From Paramacrobiotus metropolitanus (taxonomy: Eukaryota > Tardigrada > Eutardigrada > Parachela > Macrobiotidae), in contig NW_026570402.1 of NCBI RefSeq assembly GCF_019649055.1, positions 116,366 through 180,365 of the forward strand: 64,000 nt of DNA, read 5' to 3'. This document shows, piece by piece, positions 1 to 11,866 of this stretch; position 1 is the stretch's first letter, and each line of letters begins with the position of its first letter. The position numbers were made by a program, and so were the translations under genes. The notes under the pieces were generated by a model that ran no database searches, was not told the origin of the DNA, and saw only the letters and a list, made by a program, of their open reading frames with translations.

Positions 1-711
1 GTGAATATTACTACCGCATTTCCGTTCTATTTAAACGAAGCTTCTGTTGGCAGGGTTTATTTGGTGCTAACCATACGAATATGTACTTTACGTGTCTGTG
101 TGACAGGCAGGAAAAGTTTATTTCAAAATGCAAATCCGATGGAAGCTATTTGTACGTACTCCACGCTCAGTGTCAGTCGTTCATATGCACTGCTGCACGT
201 AAGATACTAAGATGTGAATCATGTGATTACGAAAATAATCCCTAATGGCTAATATCCATGCAAGAATAAAAGAAGAATACACAAATCCGAACAATATCAG
301 CTTTGGGTTCATGATGATATGCCTATTCCATATCTGAGAGTAGGCGAAAAAAAGGAACTTATTTGAACAGTCCGTGGGTGGTCGTGTCTTCCATTCCTGG
401 AACAATTTATCAGCAAACATCAGACCCGCAGATTGTACCGTCTATTCCCAACACTGCGTGTCAGCCTCCCAGGTACCGTCCCGCCCGTACACGACCTTCA
501 ATCTGACGGGGCTCGGGTTGTATACCGTGTCTCCATAGTACGGCTCTGCGGGGTGATTAATATTCGCCGCAGCAGCTGTATTAGCTGTGCTACTGTCGGC
601 ATCGCTGGACAGCCTATTAGCCAATTTTGCCAGCGCCAGCATGCGCTCATGATGCGACGCCGGTACCTGTACACAAGATGTTATTCAACGGGCTGATACA
701 TAAAATACAGT
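1..711. other. Left edge, no confident gene
   Basis: I recognise no gene here. One minus-strand open frame at 442-642 (66 codons, ATG at 642, TAG at 442-444) is rich in alanine and asparagine and looks protein-like. It could be an extra 3-prime exon of BTB-1, whose last exon otherwise stops at 712, or a chance frame. It matches neither C-terminal module type of the cluster. Confidence 0.4.
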
Positions 712-2457
712 TTAGGAAAAAACTGACATCTCAGTTACCGGTAATTTCCCATGAGTACCAGTCACCGCTGCAGCTTTGGTCACAGTCCCCTTCTGGAGTT
801 TCGTAAACGTCTTGCCCGATGTGGTGTTGGACCTGTAGCCGCGCGGCTCCGTCGAGAAGGGCAATGTTAGCTTTTCCGGGGCGTGCTTGTGCAGGAAGAT
901 ATCACGCAGCTCGGTGGGCAGCAGTAGTCCACTCTACGCAACCAATATGAATTAATCAAATGACCAAGTAATGTGCTTACAGTATATTTATTAACTAACA
1001 ATGATTCAAAACCACTTAGAGTTTCGCTTGCAGTTTCGCAGCCGTCATACTTATGGCTGCTTAGCAATTTTTGCTTTTCAAAATTTGATTAAGTTTCATT
1101 TAAAGATTCAAGATTTTTGATTTTTGATTCAGATTCAGGACTTTAAATCAACGGCAGGTCCGAAACACACTTTACAGTTAGGATAAAAAGGGCTTTGCGA
1201 ATACGCCAGGGAAACCACCCAAGTAGTGAATGCAGTCTTAATCAGTTAGTGGTAAAGAAATCATTACTGCTTTTTTACAACTTTTCACCTGGATCGGTCC
1301 AGCGGCCAGTTGAGCATCCGTCAAGAGCGGGAAACGGACGAGAAAGAGCGCCGCACCCAGCACTTCGCGCCGATTGGCAGCGGACGGTTCCAAGTTGCGT
1401 TCCTCACAATTCTGCAGCGCCCACCTTTAGTAAAAAATCTCATTTGTCTGGGAGACATTTTAAAATCGGATTTATATAATTTTCACGAAAACTTCAGAAT
1501 AAATGTATTTTAGACGACTAAGACGAATGAAATTCGAGACTATTTCCGGCGCTCGCCGCATTCTTTAACAGAAAGTCAGAAACTCATCTTTGCTTGATAC
1601 TTTCGAGCGGTACTTACCTGTTCACTGCCGTGTATACAATATTTTCTTTTGCGGAAAGAGATGCACGCTGCAGAATCATCTGCAGACTGTCGTGTCCAAT
1701 GCTGCTGAACTGCTTCGACCGTAGAATTTCGTTACTAAAAGTGTCCACGATCTCCAAGCACTTCTCCACAATCTTAGCGTGGTCAGGACTCCAACGGCTG
1801 GCCTATGGAAATAAAAGTATCAACCCATCAGTTTTAGTTTCATTTAATGGAATTTTAAACATTTTAAACATTTTTTTAAATCTAACCTTTTCTAGCGTGG
1901 TGAGGCAGGTATCCGCATTCACATGCTTGATAATGTATTCACAGCAAATATCCCCCAATAAGGAAAACCCGAATTTGTCAGCGCAGTGCAGTGTTGGGAA
2001 GACGTTTTCTTCGTTGATGCCCTCCACCGAATTAGTATACACATAACTCAGCAGATTGGCGAAGGCTTCTGAAGGAATGTCAGGAAAGTGAATAACCAAA
2101 GGGCAACATTCAGCCACACCGTTACAAATCATCGCGTTGAACACATCGCTGCTGTTGCACACAATATTCCTGCAGAACAGTTATTTCACGATACTTCCCA
2201 ACACAGCCTAATCGCAAATAGTTACAGTTATTATGCATCAGTAATTCAGTTCATAAATTTTGTAATGAAATATACTTGTGCGCGGGGAACGTTTTCTCAG
2301 TACCAAATCGGCGTCCCACGACGAACTGCAAGTCACTGAGTTCTCCCCTGGCTAGCATGCGCTTCATGCGATCAAGCACCCCAACAGCGCCACGACGTTC
2401 TGCGCTGAGAGTAATGGCAGGAGCCTCACTGGTCTTCGGTGGCGAGTTTAGACACAT
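712..2457 (-). CDS. BTB-1: BTB-BACK protein, subfamily II, divergent tail
   Basis: Five exons give an uninterrupted 335-residue frame: 2276-2457, 1887-2169, 1618-1802, 1289-1424 and 712-933. All introns are GT-AG with phases matching the paralogs. Exon 1 begins MCLN, as in the paralogs; an in-frame ATG at 2475 is the alternative start. Residues 35-155 are the BTB fold (SDLQFVVGR, FPAHK, YVYTNSVEG, LHCADKFG). Residues 156-216 are BACK. Residues 217-262 are the linker (WALQNCEERNLEPSAANRR). The last exon opens SGLLLPTELRDIF as in the paralogs but loses the C-terminal module after FSTEPRGY, ending in a Thr/Lys-rich tail. By family it should dimerise through BTB and may bind Cullin-3; the substrate is unknown. 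The truncated tail suggests a specialised or decaying copy. Confidence 0.8.
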
Positions 2458-2715
2458 GGTGGAATCATTTGCCATGAAACGCAAAATCAAGTCCTAATCC
2501 AGTGGAATTCTGAGCCAAACAAGATTTCAGAAATGTGCGAAAGGATTATAAATCAATGAAGTTATCAATCTTATGATTTATCTGTGGCTTGGTGGAACTT
2601 GGAAGTGTACAGAGTACACTCTGCAGTCTGCAGTGATTGTAGAAGTACTGTAGTAACTGTACTCTAAGGGCGACCTTGACGTCAGAGGAAGCTGTAAACG
2701 TTATCATTTGCTGTC

Positions 2716-2742
2716 CAGCAAGCGCCTGCAGGCGGCCACCAT
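2716..2742 (-). promoter_or_regulatory. Shared palindromic motif upstream of BTB-1
   Basis: GCGCCTGCAGGCGGCCACC lies about 260 bp upstream of the BTB-1 start codon. Near-identical copies sit about 155 bp upstream of BTB-6 and about 180 bp upstream of BTB-7. The core CGCCTGCAGGCG is a perfect palindrome. Conserved position relative to three paralogs suggests a promoter element or a common duplicated 5-prime flank. The function is inferred only. Confidence 0.4.
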
Positions 2743-3526
2743 TTCCCGCAAAATCGCCCAGTCCGGTGCAGAATCTATTTCCGGTCACGGAGAATCGGTG
2801 ACTTAACATTTCTTAACGAATTTCGAAACACAAAGGGAATAAAGGAAGAATAAAGGAGAGCAATTATTAAAGAAAACTTCGAAGCAACAGGTTATTAACA
2901 AGTATTTGTCAGAGAATGGGTCTATTGATGACTCCATTGTTTTTGTTAGAGAATAGGTCTATTGATCCATATGACGACGAAGTGTGATCTCTTTTGTTTT
3001 CGTATTTAAATGCCGTAAATGAGTATTACTTATTAAGTTATTGCGATATCTCAAAGAACTGTTAAAAGTGGCTGCCCATTATTGTGGCAGCTGATCTTCT
3101 ACGTTTGTCTACAACCTCGTGCAGGTTTCTCCTGATCGTTGTAGACGTTAAGCTGATTAAACAAACAAATAAAACAAGTTACAATAATTAGTTGCTCAAA
3201 CCAAACAACAATATAACTCGCGTTCTAGCTGCAGCGTATACTATTACTCACCGTACTCGTGCAGGTATTCATAATTTGCTTGACAGATGGTTATTAGGCC
3301 ATTGTCCACTATATACTCGTAGCACGAGATACGCAGTGCTCGAATTCGAATTATATACGTACTTAGAAGTACCCGCTTAATAAATTGTCCCAATAAATAT
3401 TGCTCACGAATGACTGGAAACTCAAGTCAGTGACTGGAAATTCAAGTTTATCAGTTGGAATAGAAAAGTTGACGTAGTAGTCCAGCAACGCTGCATGTTT
3501 GTGTATAGTGACGGTCTGTGGAGTGT

Positions 3527-3672
3527 GGGGTGGTTCTACTTACTGTTACTGGCACTGGTAGTGGGTGCATGTCAGGGTACTGTTACTGTTAGTGGTAGCG
3601 ACAATGGTTCTGTTACTGGTAGTGGTACTGGTTGTGGTAGTGGTACCATGTCATGGTACTGGTACTGGTAGT
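3527..3672. repeat. TACTGG/TAGTGG minisatellite
   Basis: An imperfect tandem array of GGTACTGTTACTGGTAGTGG-like units. A related array lies at 6,560-6,745, and single degenerate units occur near 32,705 and 37,380. Confidence 0.75.
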
Positions 3673-4260
3673 GGCTGACGTTCTGATCGAAGTCAACCAT
3701 CATGTGTGCGTTGGTTTCTCAGAGATCTCTAAATCTCAGTTCTTTATCTGGGGGAAAAGTTAGCTTTTGGAAAAAAATTGCTTAATTTGTAAGGATTCTA
3801 ACGATACCAAGCACAGGTTGATCAGAGAATCAAGTGTTGGGGTATGCGCCTCGTGAGATGCACACAACATTATATTTTGATCATTTTTTAAATAAAAAAA
3901 CTTGCGACGTCTGCAGACTTTCTATGCAGATCATTTTTCCGATTTATCCATACGCTTCCGTCCAAGTACTTACCATGTTTACTGACAAAGCCGGTAGAAA
4001 ATCCGGTTAGTGATGGCTCATCGTACGTTCATCAACATGTGCAAATATTGTACAGTACCAACCGATGAGTCGAGCCTCGACAACTTTTCCTGAACTTCAG
4101 TACCCAAACAAAGTTAAGGCACATTATTGCGTATGGAATAAACAAGCTTCCGGAAGCATACGGCGAAACAGTGCATCGCGCAGTACAGTGGCATTTGCAC
4201 TTTTGGCGATCATTTATCATCTAAAACATCAAATTTTTCTGCTTTTCCATCGAACAGAAG

Positions 4261-4268
4261 TATATATA
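4261..4268 (+). promoter_or_regulatory. TATA box of the serpin gene
   Basis: TATATATA lies 56 bp upstream of the chosen serpin start at 4,324. A typical TATA-to-start distance would place transcription initiation near 4,295, leaving a very short 5-prime leader. Confidence 0.5.
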
Positions 4269-4323
4269 CACCGGCCCGGCAGCATTATGAGCACACCATG
4301 CACCCACACCAGACACCGACGAA

Positions 4324-5921
4324 ATGGCTGCCGCTGTCATCGCCCCATTCTCCTTGGCCAACAACCAGTTCTCCCTGGATCTGTACGGGAATTTGATTGC
4401 CAGTAAACCCCGCAACGAAAATGGCTTCCTCTCGCCGTTTAGCGTCATGGCTGCACTGTCGATGGTCCATGTGTGGGTGCCAAGGGCAATACCAAGCAGC
4501 AGATCCTCAAAGCCACCCATCTGGACAAGATGAACGACACCTCTATTGACAGTGCCTTCATGTCGTTGTTTACCCGCCTGGAAGTCCATACCGCCCCCAC
4601 CACCGCCCCTGCCACACCCCCCGACGAGTGGACACGCCAGACGCCGTATTTAGCCATCGCCAATCGCGTGTATCTGCAGAAGGGTTTCACTGTCAAGCAG
4701 GAATTCGCGGATGTGCTGAAGAATTTCTATCAGAAGACGTTCGGTAATGCTTGCGTTGAAAAATCACAATTTTCAAATCCCTTACATGTCACATTGCAAA
4801 TCAAATCTGTTTAAAATGGAACTGGCCTTGGAGAATTTGAAAGTGTTTGAAGCAAAAGTTATTTTTCAAATACTAGGGGTATATTTAAATAGTATTAACA
4901 TTTTAAATATTATGCCGTAACAGAAAAAAGTACAAAAGTCTGTATTTCAATTTAAATTTTAATTCCAACTGTAGGTGAGGCGGATTTTGCGGGTAATGCA
5001 CAGCAGGCGACACGCGACGTCAACCAGTGGGTGGAGAGTGTCACCAATCATCGAATTCAGAATCTCTTCAGCCAGATTGAACCGAGCGTGAAGTTGGCGT
5101 TGGTCAGTGCGATTTATTTTAAAGCCGAATGGGAGGATCAATTCGAGCAAGAGAGCACCCAGAACGCGGATTTTTTCGGGGAGGGGAACACCTACAAAAA
5201 TGTACCGTTTATGAAGCAGACTGATGAGGAAGCAAAATTCGCCACGTTGACGGATGTGGATGCTACCGGCTTGATCAAGTCGTACGCGCACGGAGCTGTC
5301 TATATGGTGTTCATTCTGCCCAATAAAAAGGACGGACTGGCTGAGCTGGAGAAGAAGCTCCGCCCCACCCACTTTGATATCAGCAAGTACCAGAGGGCGC
5401 AAGTGGAGATTTCCTTGCCGAGATTTAAGATCGAGAGTGATTTTCATCTCAATGCTGCTTTGAAAGAAATTGGTATTGTGGATGCCTTCCAGGATAATGC
5501 CGATTTCAGCGGGATTTCCACCCAACCGCTGAAGATATCAGAAGTGGTGCATAAGACATTTGTCGGTATGTACTCTGTACACCAAGAAGAATCGTTTATG
5601 AACATGCAATTGACAAAAACATTTGAACTGTTTCACTTCAGTATAAATTAACAAACGTAAGGCGGAGGCTGCAGAAAATGGAGTTGCGATTTTTTGATAA
5701 TTGTATGGTTATACATGTATAATGTTGCAGAGGTCAATGAGAAAGGAACCGAAGCGGCGGCTGCAACCGGCATGCAAATGGAGTTGTTGTCGGCAGAATT
5801 TTTCCCGGAAGATATGAAGAAAGTGTTCAAAGCTGACCATCCATTCTTGTTCGCCTTACAGCACCGCGAAACTGGCGCTATCTTGTTCATCGGACGCGTG
5901 TCCAGTCCCAGTCCCGCCTAA
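4324..5921 (+). CDS. Serpin (clade B-like, intracellular), one frameshift
   Basis: Three exons, 4324-4743, 4975-5565 and 5731-5921, joined by GT-AG introns of 231 and 165 bp. Apart from one extra dinucleotide they give a 399-residue serpin, the normal family length. Visible landmarks: [14 protein letters not shown] near residue 45, [38 protein letters not shown], and the reactive-loop hinge GTEAAAATG followed by [11 protein letters not shown]. The alanine-rich hinge is that of an inhibitory serpin. Counting from the hinge puts P1-P1-prime near Leu-Ser, suggesting a chymotrypsin-, elastase- or cathepsin-like target. There is no signal peptide, and the C-terminus (GRVSSPSP) resembles intracellular clade B serpins. 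An extra TG near 4,468-4,472 shifts the frame between SMVHV and GAKGN. It could be a sequencing error or a real null allele. Confidence 0.9.
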
Positions 5922-7734
5922 AGATTACTACACTACTTTAGGTGAACGAGTAAATGCGAACATTCTCACGAACACTGTCTTTGGCGCAAATTAGACAGCT
6001 TTTTTTTATTTTTATCCTCTAAAGAGTTGTTAGGTATGCATACGTTTAGAATACGTTCTGTCGTAATCTTTTATTCGAAAAGCCCTTCGTGGGTAATAAT
6101 AAGGTATTCTGGAGGTGACAAGCTCTATAAAGTATCATCGGTATTCGTATATGCATACCAGATTTTTTCCGCATATACTGTATGGATATTCTTGTTTTTC
6201 AAAAGAAAATTAACACAGTTAATCGTTTTGATGATCAGCAAGTGCGCACCCCGGTAACATGACCAATACTATAGTGCCTGGATAATTAATGTCCATTTTG
6301 AGTGGGAGGGTGCTGAATGCGGTGCTGAATAATAGTAAGAGGAAAACACTTTCTCTTATAGTTAGGTCGTCGAAATGTGCGTAGAACCCTTTATGTACGG
6401 CACTCACAGGAGTATGCATGGAAGATATAGGCAGACAAGTACGTAATTTGTAATTTAGTACATAACCGGCAACTGCGCAGGTTAAACCTAAACGGTAAAA
6501 ACCTTTCGTTCATCGAAACAAATCTTTGACAGTATTAATTCAACTGATCAAGGTGCACAGACCGGGGTAGTACTACTTAATGTTACTGGTACTGTTAGTG
6601 GTACTGGTAGTGGTAGCATGTTACGGCACTGTTACTTCAGTGGTAGCGACAATGGTACTGTAATACTGGTAGTGGTACCAGGGTAGTGGTAGTGTTACCG
6701 TGTCCTGGTACTGGTAGTGGTAGCGATTACGATACTGTCAGCGGTAGTAATTTACCTGAAATCATTAGGATATCGCTAACTTGTTAATTAACAGAATTAT
6801 AGAGTGTGTCAAAACCCGTTGAACTTTCGCAGTTTTTCTCGGCTGCTAAATGGGAACCTTGGGAAAGACGACTTCATATGGGTTGATGTTAATTACGAAA
6901 TATTACAATACAGAGTATGTAATCAGTGTATGATCCATTTCAGTGCCTAAAAAGTCGTAGATACCGGGCATCATACACATATATGAACGGAAACCATGAA
7001 TGGCCGGTTTCTGCGAAGAAAGGTGTCCATGGTTCCGCAGAAACATTTTTTGCGTGGTTGATCGGTGAACCAATAAAAAATTAATTGCTCGATCGAAGCG
7101 TTGCAGATGCTGCATGCTAACCTTCCCATGTACAGATATCGCTTATTCGCGTCACTAAAAAAATCGGTGTAATGGATCTGCGCGCGCAAATAGCGGTAAC
7201 TGCTGTCGTGCTTTGCGGTACAACAATCAGGGATGTAACAAAACGACTGCTGCAAATGTCATCATAAATAATGGCATATTCTGGATGGAATCTGGATGTT
7301 TGGAATAGCAGTTGCAGCGGTAAGTTCGCTTTGTATCACAAATACGGTAGTCTATGCAGTGCCATAAAATACAGACGTTGATAACGAACGCTTTACGAGC
7401 TTGTAAGATGAACTAAATAATCTGATCGTTCTGATCATAATTATCATGTGTACAGTACTGAGAAACCACATGACTGTATGATTATGCACCTTAATATTCT
7501 CATTACCATGCGGGTATAATCATATCAGGAATTAAGGAGCATATTAAGATTATTAAGGTCTGTACTTGTATTGTAATATAACAGGCCTTCATTTGTGCTA
7601 TGGTATAATTTTACGCAACACCTATACTAAAAGGCGGAAGATGACCTTTTTGACACTTAGAGTCTGGACTCGTTATCTTCACGTTTTCTGATTTTGGTTC
7701 ATGCAAATCGGCGTGTGGATGGATTCGGGGCGCG
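5922..7734. other. Intergenic region after the serpin
   Basis: No gene is recognised in 1.8 kb. It contains the second TACTGG minisatellite (about 6,560-6,745). Open frames on the minus strand near 6,903-7,255 are short, compositionally random and overlap each other. Confidence 0.6.
6560..6745. repeat. TACTGG/TAGTGG minisatellite, second array
   Basis: Imperfect units of GGTACTGGTAGTGGTA with the same core as the array at 3,527-3,672. The two arrays flank the serpin gene on either side. Confidence 0.7.
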
Positions 7735-8961
7735 GTGCTTTTGGAGCTTGTCATAATTATCAAGCGGAACATCAAACGTCGCTGCCATCGAGGCGAGCAA
7801 ATCTTGTTAACATTCATCCGCAGTTGTGTTGGTGCAACTTTCAATGCAGCGCTTGGTTGTCATTGCGCAGGTAACGGAAAGCGTTGCAAAGACACATTAT
7901 CCATTTGTCAGGGTTTCAAGTGCCGGTGCAACCCTACCATCAGCACTTTCAGTGCAGTTACAAACCGGTGTGTAGCCAGTGTCGACAGCGACACAACAGC
8001 AACCATCGCAACAAGCAAATCAACTACCACTACTGCAACCACCACTGCACCCTCAACGTCAACGACAATGACGATGACCACTGCTACGCCGGGAGGCTGT
8101 GCCGCACAAACGGATACTACCCTTCCAGTTGGCAGTACAGGTGAGTGCGTTGGTGCAGAGTATCCTGACAATATCGCCTACCCGGTAATTGCCCCAACAC
8201 TGTCCACTTCTGAAATTCTGGAAATTTTGAATGCGCATAATAACTATCTTCGAACGGTTAACGCCACGATTATGCAGAAACTGGTTTGGGATGCATGTGC
8301 TGCGAGTAACGCGCACAACTTTGCAAATACCTGTGGGGATACGCGTGATTTCTTAAATCCCGACGATGGACAATCACTACCAGATGCCAGAAAAACTCCT
8401 CGTATGTATTATCAAGTCACAAGTCGCACCCATAAATAATTTATCGATGTTCCCTGTGCAATATCGCAGCAAACGTGTAACCAGACAGACACGGCATCTT
8501 TAAAGTCAAATGTTTTGCTGCAGTGACCTTTTCTTTTATTAGAACACTGTTTAAGTTTGAAAAATAGAGCATTGCAGTAATTAACTGGCCGTTGAATATG
8601 TTGCATCAATAATGTGATATTTTACTTATTAATATTGGATTCGTATGTTTTAGACTGTCAGTTTTAGACTTGATGTGTAGCTATAGGATTTTATACAGAA
8701 ATTTGTGCATTTCTATGATGTGTTAGAATATCCTCCAGGATGCAGCCAAAGTTCAGTCTCTGGTGGCTACAATCAGGCATATATGGGATGAAAAGGATAA
8801 GGAAAGTAAAATAGTTCGTTGTGTTTATTACTAGTGGCAATGTCTGGGTTCAAGGCCAACCTTACGCCCACTACTGCCCGTGGAAATCAGCGGACTCAGC
8901 GTCGAAGTGCAAAGATTGCCCAAGGGGGAAAATATGCGTACCTGGTGATTGTCTGTGCGCG
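7735..8961 (+). pseudogene. CAP/SCP-domain secreted protein gene, incomplete
   Basis: A long open stretch to 8,439 encodes, in order: a cysteine-rich segment (GCHCAGNGKRC, CQGFKCRCNP) resembling an EB/EGF-like module, a threonine-rich mucin-like linker, and the start of a CAP domain (EILEILNAHNNYLR, KLVWDACAASNAHNFANTC). Two further segments fit the same protein. One near 8,741-8,812 contains AKVQSLVATIRHIWDE. A last exon at about 8,833-8,961 contains GNVWVQGQPYAHYCPW and a cysteine-rich end, KCKDCPRGKICVPGDCLC, like CRISP tails. The central CAP block with the second conserved histidine (GHYTQ-like) is not found between them, and there is no room for it at 8,813-8,832. The gene is therefore probably broken, or has an exon I cannot see. 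The true 5-prime end is unclear because the frame opens without an ATG. Confidence 0.6.
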
Positions 8962-9899
8962 TAATGGACTGACGTGTACGGGCGTACCAGCCCCGTCCAC
9001 ATCGTACTACTCTACTACTACCCCAAGGCTTAGGCTTACTCCTTACTACAGCTTCTACGCGAGTCATGACCGCGACTCCGAGTATCGACTTCTCAGAAAT
9101 CCCCAGCAGAGAACTTTGACCGCGACTTGCCATTTCGACGTGACCGCGCTTCGATGACGTAGCTCAACCTATTGTTCTAGTGTATTAGTTGACCTCATGT
9201 TCTCATTAGTCCACGTGTAGTGATGCAGCGGTGTGATTAGTCCACGTGTCCTCAGATGTCTTCTATTGGCTAGAGTTTAGATCCCTATTGTTCTCAGACC
9301 CGTACCTGCGCGTACGAAGAGCCGCACCTGCGTGTGCCCAGGGCTATATAAGGCGCTCGTCGCCCACACAAATGTCAAGAGTTGTAATCCCAACAAAAGT
9401 AGAGTCTTGTTACTCGATCTGATTAACTTCAGGCTTTTGCTCTGGTCTTATCTTTCCAAGTGAGGCAGTTCAAACTGACCGCTGGGTGACCTTTCACCTA
9501 TTGTCAGGGGTCATTCCTCTACTTCGTCGACGTGCATTATCATCTTCGGATAGTCTCGTGACGTAATAGGTTACCCACTTGATCCCACTTGATTTGCCTT
9601 GACCTTGCGGTCCCTTCGATCTTCATGCCCTGTATCGCCAGGTTGATGGATATCTCTCTTATCGCTTCTGCTAACATCTAGGGTAGCGTCGGACAGGTAA
9701 CGTATACTTCTCCGTCGTGTGTATTTCTTGTGTTTGCAGAACCCGGACCTCTTCTTCTTTTCCTTTCTTACTTTACCAGATCAACATAATCTTCTACCGT
9801 CTCCCGTAACAGTTTGAGACAGAGTCGCTCTATCCGACTGGACGTGGTCGGACAAGTGGATATAGAACCCGCTTCATTGTGTTAGGTCTTTAATTCACG
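8962..9899. other. Promoter-like or LTR-like non-coding segment
   Basis: No gene is seen. The stretch has a good TATA box (TATATAAG, 9,345-9,352) preceded by two copies of ATTAGTCCACGTGT (near 9,208 and 9,237). Downstream is an A/T-rich leader-like sequence with no long frame. This resembles the U3-R part of an LTR, but I found no second LTR copy or clear primer-binding site. Confidence 0.35.
9345..9352 (+). promoter_or_regulatory. TATA box, possible LTR promoter
   Basis: TATATAAG sits in a GC-rich context after a doubled ATTAGTCCACGTGT motif. No gene with a matching start follows on the plus strand, so it may be the promoter of a solo LTR. Confidence 0.35.
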
Positions 9900-11866
9900 T
9901 CAGGACGCTGTATATGTACGCTGTCTTGCACTTGCCAGTATTGGACCATCCCTCTGCAGGTCTCCATAGATTTCATCCGCCACCAGTGTATGTTGCAAGC
10001 AAATCTCGTTGAATTTCGCATTACACTCTTTGCTGCCCAATCTAATTACCAATAACATGGCGGCCGTCTTCCAATCTGCTATACCTGGCTTCTTTGTTAC
10101 AGTCTTCACTCCTGTATGGTAGGTGCTGGTCGGCAGTTAAGTAGTCCGTTGCACGAACGATCTTTTCCGGCCCTCGGTTTACCTGGTATTCGATCGTCCT
10201 CATCTTCCCAGGTTATACAGACGGCATCCGATCCCCGTGCTCCGATCACTACAGCAGGACTCCAGACGTGCCCATCAGGAAGGAAAACTTCCTCCCGGTG
10301 CTGGTATTCGACATCACCAATACGAATGACCGGGGGGCCGGCGAGGTTGAGTCGGGAAGCGTAACGGGCGTTTTGTCGTGGCGTGCTTGTAACGGTACAG
10401 ATAGATGTCCCCTAGATCTGATGGCGCCAGCAAACCACACAGAAAAAAGGGCACTATAGAAGCGATCTCAACCATATTTACTGGAGGGAGAGTTGTATTT
10501 ACTCAATATTCGCCTTACGTCAGCGGGACCGTCAGCCAGTTGGATGTCAGTCATTAACGGGAATCTGATCAGGAAGAAACATTCTCCCAGGACTTGGCGC
10601 CGGTTAGCGGGCGACGGCACCAGATTGCTCGAGTGCAGGCAGCCGTAGCCCATCTGAACAGTTGGCATAATCGACATTAGCGTACTTTCGAGGCGACTGT
10701 CTGTACTTCCACTCGTAAACCAAAGATTCTGTCGCGACTGAAAACATACCATAATATGATAATAGCTAACCGGGTGAGAAATATAAGCATGCATCTTAAA
10801 TTATAAGCATGCACACATAAAGCGACGCATTCACGGATGTTTCAGCAATCTGTCAGTTTCAACAGGCACGTCTTTACTCTTCCCAAAGCTGTAAATAATT
10901 ACTTATGTAGTTTCCTTTATAACTTTCTGTTTTGCTGATTTACAGAAAGAGTAAAAAACCGTGCCGCTGAGTAAATCTACTGGCAAGGTGTCACGACGTC
11001 ACGCACTTTCTAACTGACCATAGTGACCAAAACAACCAAGAGCTTCGAATAATACGGCTGGTGTTGCTACGCCACAAAAGAAAAGGTGTAGAGCGAAGGC
11101 AATTTTTTGCTACCGTTCCTCAACGCTTTTGGATCCATAGGATATCGGGGTCGGGACAAATCCATTATTTCGTATTAAAGTACGCGCCCGGCACACAAAA
11201 CTACTGAATACCGCTTGGCCGACTTACCGATCCCCCGCCAAGTAAATGCTGTTCAGACAGCCCGCAGCCGAGAGGCTATCCCGCTGTAGCAGCATGTGCA
11301 GTGTGGTGGGATGCAGTTTATTGAACCGTTCCGACTCGAGAACCTCCTCACAGTGAACGTCCACATAGTGCCAGCAGTTCTCCACCACACTTGGGTTATC
11401 CACAGCCCATTTTAGAGCCTATAAAAAAGTACTGTTCGCACAACAGCTAAAGAACCCTAGACAACACTGCTACGGAAAATGGCATGGAGATCGGTAAGGA
11501 TGCGTGTACAACAGTGTTTTGCCAGCAGCGGCAAGTCGTACTTCTCGGCGCACTTGAGCGTCGGAAAGACATTCTCCGCTGTCGTCACCGTTTCATGGGT
11601 ATAAATATGTATATCTCTATCAAGCACAAGCCGACGAATATACATATTACTACCAATCAATGGCGATGAAAAACTGATGGTCGACCTTAAAAAACTGTAG
11701 GATCAGTTTACAAGTTGAAGCGCACCCACATTACAAACTCTGTACCTACTTTAGCATATTTTCGAAAGTTTTGGGAAGAATACCGGGAATTTCGATGGTA
11801 TCGTTGCATTTGCCAGAGAACTTCCGCAGAATGTGGTAAAGACGTCGCTGTGTTTTTCTTAATCTG
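9900..11866 (-). pseudogene. BTB-2A: BTB-BACK gene, subfamily I, frameshifted
   Basis: Recognisable exons on the minus strand: second BTB exon about 11,750-11,866 (SDVFTTFCGSS), third about 11,459-11,616 (IYTHETVTTAENVFPTLKCAEKYD), BACK 11,228-11,418 (191 nt, two codons longer than paralogs), linker 10,519-10,653 (NLVPSPANRRQVLG), and a last exon ending near 9,900-10,440. The last exon carries the C-terminal module (KRPLRFPTQPRR, GDVEYQHREEVF, RYSRLEDGRHVI) but needs at least two frame changes, one in the G-run at 10,331. The linker lacks one base that copy B has, and the second BTB exon lacks a C. No N-terminal exon with the SDVQF motif is visible upstream. The left boundary of the 10.6-kb duplication (10,395) lies inside the last exon, so only this copy keeps the module. 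Confidence 0.65.

Larger units (their letters stand above)
2458..4257. other. Intergenic region between BTB-1 and the serpin
   Basis: No gene is supported. The segment holds the palindromic motif CGCCTGCAGGCG near 2,724, shared with regions upstream of BTB-6 and BTB-7. It also has a short direct repeat around 2,915 and 2,950 (GAGAATRGGTCTATTGAT) and a TACTGG-type minisatellite at 3,527-3,672. Confidence 0.6.

Noticed and set aside
8819-9157. Plus-strand frame of 112 codons
   Set aside because: It is a shifted frame over the CAP last exon; the frame with GNVWVQGQPY and the cysteine-rich end is the meaningful one.
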